Below, piece by piece: positions 14,090 through 20,661 of a stretch of DNA of 23,063 nucleotides (position 1 is the stretch's first letter; each line of letters begins with the position of its first letter). The DNA is from a virus: IMG/VR virus record IMGVR_UViG_3300033233_000170, positions 1-23,063 of that record; one strand, 5' to 3'. The translations under genes and the position numbers were made by a program. The notes under the pieces are model-generated. The model had not been told where the DNA came from and did no database searches. It saw only the letters and a program-made list of their open reading frames with translations.

Positions 14090-14311
14090 CTAGCCAGGTC
14101 CTATTCCGCTTGCGTAGGCCGCCCATGCATCGCCTAGCGCCTGCATAGTTGATGTCTCACCTGAAGCGTATGGCAAGTGTACTACGTCCCCCGGAGAGTA
14201 AACTGTTGGACTCCCGCTGTAGTACACTTCGCTAAAACCAAATTGACTAGCCGCAAGTTGAGCTTCGGATAGTATATAGCGAGTCTCAATAACTTCTCCA
14301 AAATCAGTCAT
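14090..14311 (-). CDS. Hypothetical structural protein, 73 aa
   Basis: The protein has an N-terminal segment DFGEVIETRYILSEAQLAASQFGF, then SEVYYSGSPTVYSPGDVVHLPYASGE and a helical end with MQALGDAWAAYASG. Mixed strands and helices without charge clusters suit a small virion component. It starts one base before the stop of the 504-aa gene, so it is co-translated with it. It is the last gene before the plus-strand HTH insertion, and the 1183-aa gene would be the next of the original series. No family is recognised. Confidence 0.7.
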   Translation of the reverse strand: MTDFGEVIETRYILSEAQLAASQFGFSEVYYSGSPTVYSPGDVVHLPYASGETSTMQALGDAWAAYASGIGPG

Positions 14312-14312
14312 T

Positions 14313-15827
14313 TTAAGTTGCCGGTGATTCCCCAGCGCTGGGATTGTAAAAAGCGCCAGTCTTATCTTGCATTCTAAAGTTCTCTAACCTAATAAAAGAC
14401 GTTGGAACATTAAGTAGTTTTTGCATCATTGGTAATAATTGCGGTGATTGGAAATTTTTAGGAGGTACATCCATCAATGCCATTCCTCTCATTGCATTAG
14501 CTGTGCCAACATGATCGTTTGTTTTAGACGATTCCCGTACTAAATTTTGTTCCCATTCCGTAATACTTTCTTCAGTAAAAAAAGGCAAGTCTGATGGTTC
14601 TGGCGGCAAGATACCTTCTTCAAATCGCAAGGCATATATATGTTTGCAATAACGCATCTCATCAAGAAGAGGAGACCAGTAATCAGAAAACGATGTGATT
14701 TGATTGTCTTTTGCAGTGTAATCTGCAAAGGTAGTTGGACCTTCTGCTCTTCGACTGGCTCCAAAATTACGTAAGTATCTTCCACCAAAATCATTAAAGA
14801 TGCCTGGGTTATCAATTGATTCAAAAGTCAGGCTTGAATTTCTGTTTTCATTTGCATTTGTCATAGCACTATTGTTTACGGCTCCAGTGCTTGGATCAGT
14901 TAATACTTCGTGTCGACCATATTTAAGCAGGGCTGGCCTGGTAAATGGAAAACGATTTTTCTCTTTACCATCCAGGTTCATCATGAAGGTGTAACTACGA
15001 CGACTAAAATCTTGACACGTACATGCGTAACGTGTACCAACGGTAAAGTAACGGCCAACAGAGAACGGCTTAGTAGAGGGCGTTAAATACACATTGTCGG
15101 GACTGGCTTCAAATGAGCTGGTGCGTTGAAGTTTTAATATGCCATTTGGACCATCCACATCAATCAAGATGGCTTGCACGTAGCCATAACGTTTATCTGT
15201 TGCTGGATTTAATGTATCTTTTGTAACGGGTGTACCACCTGGTGTTAATATTCTGTCTTCTAATATTTCTCCAAGTAAAGGTTTAATTGGATCTCCGTTT
15301 GGATTTGGTACATATAACGGAGGCGGCAATGGATTCGCAACGCTCCAACTACCGCTTAATTGTACGTACCAGTATTCGTCATCTTGTGTAATAGAAGCAA
15401 TACTTGCAAGTGCTCCGGTCGAATCGGTGACGTTATCAAATCTTAAAATAGAACCGACTCGACAACCCGTCCAATGCACGCCAAATTCTTTACCTGCTGT
15501 AAAAAATCCTTGAACAACACCAAGGATTAAAGGTTGATTTCCTTCGGTTGGCAAAGTCCCCTCTGGGAGAGGAACTCTGTATTCAAAGGGATATGTTAAA
15601 GCGTGTTGAATACCAACATAAGAAGCGATTTCATATCCACGACGCCATCTGCTCCATGCAGACTCCCTATCCATCCGCACAATTGAGTTAGGTACGGAAC
15701 CCTGGGAAAATTCAGTGGTGATTGGTTTAATTTCACCAATGTCAGGTACTTCATGCGAACCAAAAGTACCAAAAGAGCTACCACTAGAACCAAAAGAACC
15801 AAAGGAATTCTTTTTGGTTGAACTCAT
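14313..15827 (-). CDS. 504-aa virion-cluster protein with SWIM-type zinc-finger signature
   Basis: The first 25 residues are Ser/Gly/Phe repeats (SFGSFGSSGSSFGTFGS) and probably disordered. The middle is beta-rich (for example EYWYVQLSGSWSV near 151-163). YACTCQDFSRRSYTF (267-281) and MRYCKHIYALRF (391-402) together give the CxC...CxH pattern of the SWIM zinc finger: Cys269, Cys271, Cys394, His396, with CKHI-AL very typical. Normal SWIM domains have only some 6-25 residues between the pairs; here it is 122, containing KYGRHEVLTDP. SWIM proteins bind DNA or proteins. Position within the structural cluster suggests a virion, tail or injected DNA-binding protein. The zinc site is inferred from the pattern. 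Confidence 0.72.
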   Translation of the reverse strand: MSSTKKNSFGSFGSSGSSFGTFGSHEVPDIGEIKPITTEFSQGSVPNSIVRMDRESAWSRWRRGYEIASYVGIQHALTYPFEYRVPLPEGTLPTEGNQPLILGVVQGFFTAGKEFGVHWTGCRVGSILRFDNVTDSTGALASIASITQDDEYWYVQLSGSWSVANPLPPPLYVPNPNGDPIKPLLGEILEDRILTPGGTPVTKDTLNPATDKRYGYVQAILIDVDGPNGILKLQRTSSFEASPDNVYLTPSTKPFSVGRYFTVGTRYACTCQDFSRRSYTFMMNLDGKEKNRFPFTRPALLKYGRHEVLTDPSTGAVNNSAMTNANENRNSSLTFESIDNPGIFNDFGGRYLRNFGASRRAEGPTTFADYTAKDNQITSFSDYWSPLLDEMRYCKHIYALRFEEGILPPEPSDLPFFTEESITEWEQNLVRESSKTNDHVGTANAMRGMALMDVPPKNFQSPQLLPMMQKLLNVPTSFIRLENFRMQDKTGAFYNPSAGESPAT

Positions 15828-15830
15828 GAC

Positions 15831-16610
15831 TTAGAAAAATCCGCCTTGTGCAATCACGTGTACACCTGGAGTATAGCCAGAAATGTTAGGGCCATCCGGA
15901 AATACACCAACGTAAATACGGTCGCCACGTTCCAGGTAAATTCCTTTGTTGCGAAGGGGTGCAGTTTGCCCAAGACCGTTTGTGTTACCTGCACTTGGCA
16001 TTGGAACAGCCAAGACCGGCATTACGTCAGAACAATCAATAGTTTGAGTGTTAGCTGGAACTGTTTTAGCAAACACTAAACGATAGTCTCCGCTGGCGGG
16101 AATTGGCGTAGTTGTTCCACGGGTTTGATAAAAAGCAAAAGTGACAGGTTGTTGGTAACCGTAGCCAACACCTAAAAAGTTAAAGCCACTTGTTGTAGCA
16201 CCAGAGTAATTTATAGCACCTAATTTGCCGGTGATTGTGGTTGCACCGGTATAGGTGTAATAACCAACTCCACTTGCCGTACCTGTATTCATAGCACCAG
16301 TGGTAGTAATAGAGACAATCTGTCCGCTTACCAGTGATACTGCATTGCCTGATGTACTAGTGTCAAGAGTGTAGTCTGCTGCGCGATAAGCATCATTACG
16401 CGTGATCGTAATTGAATCAACTACGCCACCGCTGTTATTATCTTCACTTAACGTTGCATCCATGTCTACAAGAATGGACGGAGCTTGTCCACCTTGTACA
16501 AATAAAGTATTGACAGATGCGCTGCCAACAGTCTGAGTTGTGACTCGTACCGTGTCATATAACGGACGGTCAATTAGCAAGGGCTGCTTGTTCGTGCTAG
16601 TTGACGACAA
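15831..16610 (-). CDS. Probable structural protein, 259 aa
   Basis: The protein is rich in Thr, Ser, Gly, Val and Ala with alternating strand patterns (DTVRVTTQTVGSASVNTLFV, GVVDSITITRNDAYRAADY, GDRIYVGVFPDGP) and nearly no charged clusters, as in tail or head-decoration proteins. The end (VHVIAQGGFF) is a common strand-type C-terminus. No family is recognised. The start is TTG at 16610: no ATG or GTG lies earlier in frame, the first internal ATG would remove about 50 residues, and a TATAAT box is 21 nt upstream as for other genes. It is followed after 3 nt by the SWIM-type gene. Confidence 0.74.
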   Translation of the reverse strand: MSSTSTNKQPLLIDRPLYDTVRVTTQTVGSASVNTLFVQGGQAPSILVDMDATLSEDNNSGGVVDSITITRNDAYRAADYTLDTSTSGNAVSLVSGQIVSITTTGAMNTGTASGVGYYTYTGATTITGKLGAINYSGATTSGFNFLGVGYGYQQPVTFAFYQTRGTTTPIPASGDYRLVFAKTVPANTQTIDCSDVMPVLAVPMPSAGNTNGLGQTAPLRNKGIYLERGDRIYVGVFPDGPNISGYTPGVHVIAQGGFF

Positions 16611-16631
16611 TGTCTTTACGCAGTTTTTTTA

Positions 16632-16637
16632 ATTATA
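16632..16637 (-). promoter_or_regulatory. TATAAT -10-like box for the 259-aa structural gene
   Basis: The minus strand reads GTTATAATTAAAAAAAC with TATAAT 21 nt before the TTG at 16610, just after the stop of the 88-aa gene. No -35 is visible. The spacing supports the unusual TTG start. Confidence 0.5.
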
Positions 16638-16652
16638 ACTGACTTATTGTTC

Positions 16653-16919
16653 TTACTGAGCAAAATTTGCCAGGTTACCAAAGGGGGTATTTGGCATTTT
16701 AGCTTTTGATCTAAACAAAGCTTGAGGATCTTCTTGAAGAATTAAAAACCTCTCAAACAATTCTGATTTTGGCGCTCCAGTTGTATCGTCTTTCATCTTG
16801 TCCAGGTTTGCAATACGGCGTTTAAGCGTAAGTACAGGGTTTGGAACTACGTTGCCATAGGTGTATTCATTGGCCACGCTTGGTGAATATGAATCAAGAT
16901 AATCAGCACGTGACAACAT
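16653..16919 (-). CDS. Hypothetical protein, 88 aa
   Basis: Starts MLSRADYLDSYSPSVANEY, with a helical middle (LTLKRRIANLDKMKDDTTG) and LFERFLILQEDPQALFRSK, ending NTPFGNLANFAQ. It is soluble with no cysteine. A GGAGG site lies at the end of the preceding gene, before the ATG at 16919. It is 2 nt from the transglycosylase-like gene and probably co-translated with it. No family is recognised; a small virion or assembly protein is likely from context. Confidence 0.72.
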   Translation of the reverse strand: MLSRADYLDSYSPSVANEYTYGNVVPNPVLTLKRRIANLDKMKDDTTGAPKSELFERFLILQEDPQALFRSKAKMPNTPFGNLANFAQ

Positions 16920-16921
16920 GA

Positions 16922-17608
16922 TTACCTTCCTCCAAGCATGTTGGGCACCGTAAGTGTTCCTAAAATTCCTTGAGGAAACATTTGTTGAATAATGTTGCTC
17001 CTAAATTGATCTACTAAGTTTTGCGCCAGGGTTCTAGGTTCTTCTTCTGGTTGCGTAACACTTTGCCCCAAAGCTCCTGCAAGAGTTGCGGCGACCCCTG
17101 GCAGTTGAGGATTTGGTGCAGTTGTTGCTGTTGTTGCTGTTGTTGTTAAATTGAATGGGTCACCAAGAACTCGTTGAGCATTGGCGTACAAATCCCCACC
17201 CTTTTTAAAACGTTTGGAGGCTGAGTTAACAGATGTACCAAAAGAATCTTTAGAGTTTAAAGATACGTTTGGGTTTCCGCCAAGTACTGTTGCATATGCC
17301 CTTTCAATACCCATGCCAGGTTTATACCCACGATCTTCAAAGTATTGAAGAACCTTTGGAATTTGACCAGCACGCGTTTGCGGCCCTTGTATTCCGTATT
17401 TTTGTTGTTCATTTTGCCCAAATTGAATTAAACCTTTGTGTCTTCCTCCTGCACCACCAACAATGTTAGGGTCCATGTTGACGCCTGATTCCAATGAAAG
17501 GAATCCGCCAAACTCATACGGATCAAGGCCTAATTTTTTTGCAGCATCAAAAATTGCCTGGCGTTCAGATGCAGGAAGGGTTCCAATACGAGCCTTGGGT
17601 GTAGCCAT
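16922..17608 (-). CDS. Lytic transglycosylase-like virion protein, 228 aa
   Basis: Residues 12-110 follow the lysozyme-like transglycosylase pattern: IFDAAKKLGLDPYEFGGFLSLESG (catalytic Glu40 in SLES), RHKGLIQFGQNEQQKYGI (56-73, the G-LIQ motif), YFEDRGYKPGMG and ERAYATVLGG (102-111). Such domains open peptidoglycan, and in virions they help DNA entry. Residues 152-175 are Thr/Ala/Pro-rich linker encoded by a run of GTT-like triplets (TTTATTATTAP). The C-terminal 50 residues have no known domain. An AGGAG is 17 nt before the ATG, too far to be a clear Shine-Dalgarno. It is probably a tail or internal virion enzyme. Confidence 0.76.
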   Translation of the reverse strand: MATPKARIGTLPASERQAIFDAAKKLGLDPYEFGGFLSLESGVNMDPNIVGGAGGRHKGLIQFGQNEQQKYGIQGPQTRAGQIPKVLQYFEDRGYKPGMGIERAYATVLGGNPNVSLNSKDSFGTSVNSASKRFKKGGDLYANAQRVLGDPFNLTTTATTATTAPNPQLPGVAATLAGALGQSVTQPEEEPRTLAQNLVDQFRSNIIQQMFPQGILGTLTVPNMLGGR

Positions 17609-17621
17609 GCTTATTTTGTTA

Positions 17622-17823
17622 TTATTCTCCTACCCAGTTTGAATTAGCTTTGAGACCAGGCGTAAAAACTGTTTGGGAAACCAGGAACAGACTTACTGTA
17701 GTAGCAAGATGCTTAACAAACTTAGGGCAGAGAATCATCGGTTTAATGCGGGGACACTGGCTTCCATGAATACATGTGTATTCGTTGCCCAGTAGGTGGA
17801 CTTACACACCGAGGTGCTGCCAA
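17622..17823 (-). other. Candidate short gene with possible +1 frameshift, in a 237-nt intergenic region
   Basis: The region 17609-17845 has no long ORF, but two short minus-strand frames overlap or nearly abut. Frame A (17823-17743) could start at TTG and gives 26 residues ending WKPVSPH. Frame B (ATG 17738 to TAA 17622) gives 38 residues with a hydrophobic segment LATTVSLFLVSQTVF and ends 13 nt before the transglycosylase ATG. A +1 shift at TCC CCG (near 17749-17754) would join them as ...WKPVSPRIKPMILC. A small hairpin, GAATAC-ATGT-GTATTC, lies at 17768-17783. Neither frame has a Shine-Dalgarno. It may be one disrupted gene, a real small membrane peptide (frame B alone), or noncoding leader. 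Confidence 0.3.
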
Positions 17824-17845
17824 GTGATTCTAGTTTAACAAAAGT

Positions 17846-18709
17846 TTATCTTGAGGCTGCTTGCTTTAAAAGTTGCTCTTGATAAGCCTTGATCATTTCA
17901 GGTGTCACATCTTCGTCACTAAAGTTCATGAGCCGAGGACCTTCTCCAAGAACGTAGTTAGAACCAGCGGGATTTAGTGCAGGATCTACTTGTGGTACTA
18001 ATGGCGATGGTCCCATTGTGTACTCACCAGCCCCCCTGGACATACCGGGGAAAGTGCGTTCCATTAAAGGATTGAAAGATCCTACAGCGCCACCAGGCTG
18101 GCCCATGGGCGTACCGCCGTATTTGTTCTGCCAGATCTGCTTACCTAGCTGATCGGCTGTTGCAAAGTCTTTTGCTTTTTGTGCTGCACTCCATTGTTGC
18201 ATTAACGGGTCAGTTGCCACCATGGCCGCTGTTTCGGCCTTGGCACTTTGATAGGCACGATCTTCTGGAGAGCCTATACCAGACCGCCCTGTGGATGGGT
18301 TAACAGAGTAACCAGCATTACCGCCACCGCCACCTCCGCCGCCAGGTCTAGCTGCATCTGCAAGACGTAACTCAGCACGTCGATAGGATTCACCGTTGGC
18401 ACTAGGGGGAATGGAGCCAATCGCGTTCCCCCCATAAGGCATACGTCCCCGAAGAAGCTGTCCACCAATATATTGAAGTTCGTTCAAGGGGCCACGAGTA
18501 CCTTCAATAACTCCAGCGACGTTACGAGCTTTTTGTTCACCGTAACCTGGAATTGCGTATGCGGCAAGGATAGGATTGGCAAGGAATCCTCCAGTCGCTC
18601 TTGGCACCCCTGCGCGAGCGTTTAGACGTTGCCGTGCATTTGCATATCTAGGACTACCAGCATCTCGCCTATTAGTGCTAGCTTGATTCAAAAAATCATA
18701 CCAGGCCAT
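17846..18709 (-). CDS. Hypothetical virion-cluster protein, 287 aa
   Basis: Rich in Gly, Ala, Pro and Arg: N-terminal RRDAGSPRYANARQRLNARAGVPR, a run of eight glycines near residue 126-133, then helical SAKAETAAMVATDPLMQQWSAAQKAKDFATADQLGKQIW, and a C-terminus with DEDVTPEMIKAYQEQLL. No catalytic motif or TM is seen. It is probably a linker-rich virion or scaffolding-type protein. The ATG at 18709 is chosen over a TTG at 18721 because GGAG lies directly between them, 6 nt before the ATG. The gene is followed by the 237-nt gap and the transglycosylase gene. Confidence 0.74.
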   Translation of the reverse strand: MAWYDFLNQASTNRRDAGSPRYANARQRLNARAGVPRATGGFLANPILAAYAIPGYGEQKARNVAGVIEGTRGPLNELQYIGGQLLRGRMPYGGNAIGSIPPSANGESYRRAELRLADAARPGGGGGGGGNAGYSVNPSTGRSGIGSPEDRAYQSAKAETAAMVATDPLMQQWSAAQKAKDFATADQLGKQIWQNKYGGTPMGQPGGAVGSFNPLMERTFPGMSRGAGEYTMGPSPLVPQVDPALNPAGSNYVLGEGPRLMNFSDEDVTPEMIKAYQEQLLKQAASR

Positions 18710-18778
18710 TTTTATCTCCAATTAAGGTTTAGGTAAATACGTGATCCGACTGCTGTGTCGACTAGCCGTATAGTAAAT

Positions 18779-18886
18779 TTATTCTAAATCAAGACAGGCA
18801 AACTCTTGGTAAAAGACCTTTTGCGCATTAATAGCCGCTTTCTTAGCTTCTTCTTCGGTTTTAAAATTACCCCGTGTATCACAATC
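18779..18886 (-). pseudogene. Remnant of a small gene, AP2-domain-like C-terminus
   Basis: A 35-codon stretch between stops at 18887 and 18779 reads DTRGNFKTEEEAKKAA followed by INAQKVFYQEFACLDLE. It has no ATG, GTG or TTG in frame. The pattern (GNF-T-EEA--A, then Y-EFA-L) resembles the last strand-helix of AP2-type DNA-binding domains, which in phages occur on HNH homing endonucleases. Upstream frames toward 18907 give only a few residues, so the 5' part is lost or frameshifted. The match is short and could be chance; nevertheless the codon pattern is clearly coding-like. It fills most of the 197-nt gap between the 153-aa and 287-aa genes. Confidence 0.4.
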
Positions 18887-18906
18887 TTAGCGTACACCAA
18901 TTATAA

Positions 18907-19368
18907 TCAACGCCACATTTCATGCAGATAGATGCGAGTTCCAACGGAAACATCGGCTGGTCCAGGGAGTGCCTGGATGAATTCAGCGCCGGAGCGCTCA
19001 TAACGGTAACGCGCCTGGTACTCATCCTTGTAGTTAGGTACAAACAGAATACCGGCTAGACGATTCGTTTCGTATAGGTAGATCTGGTTCCAAACTTTCA
19101 ATGCTTCTGCGGCATTGCTAGAACGAATCGTACGATCAACGTCACCAATGATGCTTTCCAACCTGGTATTGGGATTGGAGGCAACCTCTGTTTTCTTTTC
19201 AGCCGTATCGCAACGACCAATTTGAATAACAATCTTGTCGTAGAAGTAAGAGTCAGGGACTGTATTCATTGCTTCTTCCAAGCGGGCATAGTCGCCTGCT
19301 GGCACAGAAACAGTAAAGTACCCTAAATGGTACCTGACCCTGCTTTTATCGAAGTCAGATAAATGCAC
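18907..19368 (-). CDS. Probable head-completion or connector-type structural protein, 153 aa
   Basis: The protein starts HLSDFDKSRVRYHLGYFTVSVPAGDYARLEEAMNTV, with VVIQIGRCDTAEKKTEVAS-like central sequence (actually KIVIQIGRCDTAEKK, about 45-59), then RLESIIGDVDRTIRSSNAAEALKVW and a C-terminus ending VGTRIYLHEMWR. The size, the SDFDKSRVRYHLGY opening and the position a few genes after the capsid gene recall small neck or head-completion proteins of tailed phages; this is inference. The start is GTG at 19368, since the frame closes upstream at 19382, and a TATAAT box sits 21 nt upstream. No Shine-Dalgarno is seen. Confidence 0.7.
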   Translation of the reverse strand: MHLSDFDKSRVRYHLGYFTVSVPAGDYARLEEAMNTVPDSYFYDKIVIQIGRCDTAEKKTEVASNPNTRLESIIGDVDRTIRSSNAAEALKVWNQIYLYETNRLAGILFVPNYKDEYQARYRYERSGAEFIQALPGPADVSVGTRIYLHEMWR

Positions 19369-19389
19369 TAACTTAAGACATTATTTTCA

Positions 19390-19395
19390 ATTATA
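19390..19395 (-). promoter_or_regulatory. TATAAT -10-like box for the 153-aa gene
   Basis: Minus strand CTTATAATTGAAAA, with TATAAT 21 nt before GTG 19368, just after the stop of the M23-type gene. The CTTATAAT context is the same as at 1010. No -35 is visible. Confidence 0.5.
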
Positions 19396-19407
19396 AGAGC
19401 TAGAAAC

Positions 19408-20133
19408 TCAACCCCAGATAGCCTTTGTATATTCTTCTGGTAAACCAGTAGGTGTTCCCAAGCCGGCGCCAGGATTTAGCGCTTGGCTCAACATTGATTG
19501 AGTAACTTGCTCTCTCATTGTGTCAAGAAATGATTTTGGCTTTTTAGCTTCTTTGTATTGTGTGCCGTACATAAAAGCTTCAAGCAAGTCTTGGGTGCGT
19601 TGACTTGCCTGATCATAACCTTGTGGTGAACCAGGGAGTACCGGAGCACTGGGCGCGTTACCGGTCTCAGGAGCCGATGCAGCCCCTGGTAGTTTACTCA
19701 TATGAAACACATCTAACTTATACGGACCCGTACGTAAAGTAGAGATGTTTCCGGCTCGACCTACGTTTGCTAATCCTTGAACAGTCCCTCCGCCCATAAA
19801 ACGCAAGTCGGTGCCCTCGGGAAAATTGTAATCTTCTCCTTGGTGAGCAACATTCTTTGCTCCAGTTACTGGATGAACGGCACGCATGCCGATACCTTCA
19901 GTAAGAGAAAGCGCTGAGTTTAATTTAAATTGGCCACCAGCTTGGGGGCTGTACATCTGCTGCCACTCTTGGGTGCCAGGTAACCGAAATTGAATTTTTT
20001 GTCCCAGGTCTGCGCGGGCTTGTGATAATCCGTAACGCTTGCCGTTTTTAGTTACTTCAAAATGACCATGAGGACCAGTGACCCCACCAGTTGCACCGGT
20101 TTTTCCTTGGTAGATAGTAGATCCCGCAGACAT
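19408..20133 (-). CDS. M23-type metallopeptidase with circularly permuted motifs, 241 aa
   Basis: From ATG 20133 the protein has GATGGVTGPHGHFEVTKNG (13-31), which is the normally C-terminal end of an M23/LytM peptidase, with His22 and His24. Downstream comes GMRAVHPVTG (82-91), HQGEDYNFPEGTDLRFMG (97-114, His97 and Asp101), GNISTLRTG (128-136) and KLDVFHMSKLP (139-149, His144), the normally N-terminal and middle parts. All M23 zinc ligands (His, Asp, His) and catalytic His residues are present but in permuted order. M23 enzymes cut peptide crosslinks of peptidoglycan. Residues 150-241 are Pro/Gly-rich then helical. The upstream in-frame ATG at 20190 is rejected because it lies in a terminator hairpin. 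Confidence 0.78.
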   Translation of the reverse strand: MSAGSTIYQGKTGATGGVTGPHGHFEVTKNGKRYGLSQARADLGQKIQFRLPGTQEWQQMYSPQAGGQFKLNSALSLTEGIGMRAVHPVTGAKNVAHQGEDYNFPEGTDLRFMGGGTVQGLANVGRAGNISTLRTGPYKLDVFHMSKLPGAASAPETGNAPSAPVLPGSPQGYDQASQRTQDLLEAFMYGTQYKEAKKPKSFLDTMREQVTQSMLSQALNPGAGLGTPTGLPEEYTKAIWG

Positions 20134-20162
20134 TATTAACAGTCTTTTACTTATTTTAAAAC

Positions 20163-20187
20163 AAAAAACCCCGCATTTTCTGCGGGG
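20163..20187 (-). terminator. Rho-independent terminator after the HhH gene
   Basis: On the minus strand CCCCGCA-GAAAA-TGCGGGG (20187-20169) is followed by six T. The stem is GC-rich and perfect, located 23 nt after the HhH stop and 36 nt before the M23-type ATG. It separates the capsid transcription unit from the following genes. Confidence 0.9.
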
Positions 20188-20209
20188 CATTAAGGAGATG
20201 AGTTAATAA

Positions 20210-20620
20210 TCAAACCCTGATTAAGTTGGCAGCCATAACAGAATCCCAATCAACCCGTGGAATTTTTTTTAACTGCTCAAGATTGTTGAATCTTTCACCT
20301 GATAATGACATCTGGAGATCTTTGATCTCGCGAGCAGTTTTTAATCCTACACCTTTGATGTGATCAGCGATCATTTGAGGTGTGGCGCTGTTGATATTCA
20401 AACGAGTTTCCGGGGGAAAAGCACGAGGTTCTTCTTGAGAAGCCTTGTCTTTTACTTGAAGTGTTTGGACTTTCTTGGTTGCAACCTCGTCAGGTGCTAA
20501 TTCGGTTTTGTAAGCAGTAAAAACACGACCGTCTTGGTCTTCGACCATTAACCAATCGCCGTTGTCAAACTCACTAATAACCTTGACACGAGCACCTGTT
20601 TTTTTGTGTTGATAAAGCAT
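20210..20620 (-). CDS. Helix-hairpin-helix protein (ComEA-like), 136 aa
   Basis: Residues about 1-45 (YQHKKTGARVKVISEFDNGDWLMVEDQDGRVF) look like a small SH3-like beta domain. Residues about 72-136 form a pair of helix-hairpin-helix motifs of the ComEA type: RLNINSATPQMIADHIKGVGLKTAREI and NNLEQLKKIPRVDWDSVMAANL. HhH motifs bind the DNA backbone without sequence specificity. Position after the capsid genes suggests a virion or packaging-related DNA-binding protein. A 9-bp stem-loop ends 1 nt before the ATG at 20620 and no Shine-Dalgarno is visible. The gene is followed by a strong terminator. Confidence 0.83.
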   Translation of the reverse strand: MLYQHKKTGARVKVISEFDNGDWLMVEDQDGRVFTAYKTELAPDEVATKKVQTLQVKDKASQEEPRAFPPETRLNINSATPQMIADHIKGVGLKTAREIKDLQMSLSGERFNNLEQLKKIPRVDWDSVMAANLIRV

Positions 20621-20621
20621 G

Positions 20622-20650
20622 TGGGACCAGGAAGTAATTCACTGGTCCCA
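20622..20650 (-). promoter_or_regulatory. Nine-base-pair stem-loop directly upstream of the HhH start codon
   Basis: On the minus strand TGGGACCAG-(11 nt)-CTGGTCCCA, a perfect inverted repeat, spans almost the whole 41-nt gap between the capsid-associated gene and the HhH ATG. It lacks a T-run, so it is not a typical terminator. It could limit read-through, protect the upstream mRNA, or govern HhH translation. Confidence 0.6.
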
Positions 20651-20661
20651 GTTTAGCTCAA

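Noticed and set aside
18710-18721. TTG start adding MEIK to the 287-aa protein
   Set aside because: The bases are the GGAG ribosome site of the ATG at 18709.
20134-20190. N-terminal extension of the M23-type protein from an ATG at 20190
   Set aside because: The extra 19 codons cover the terminator hairpin and its T-run; GHF and GATGG motifs begin after the ATG at 20133.
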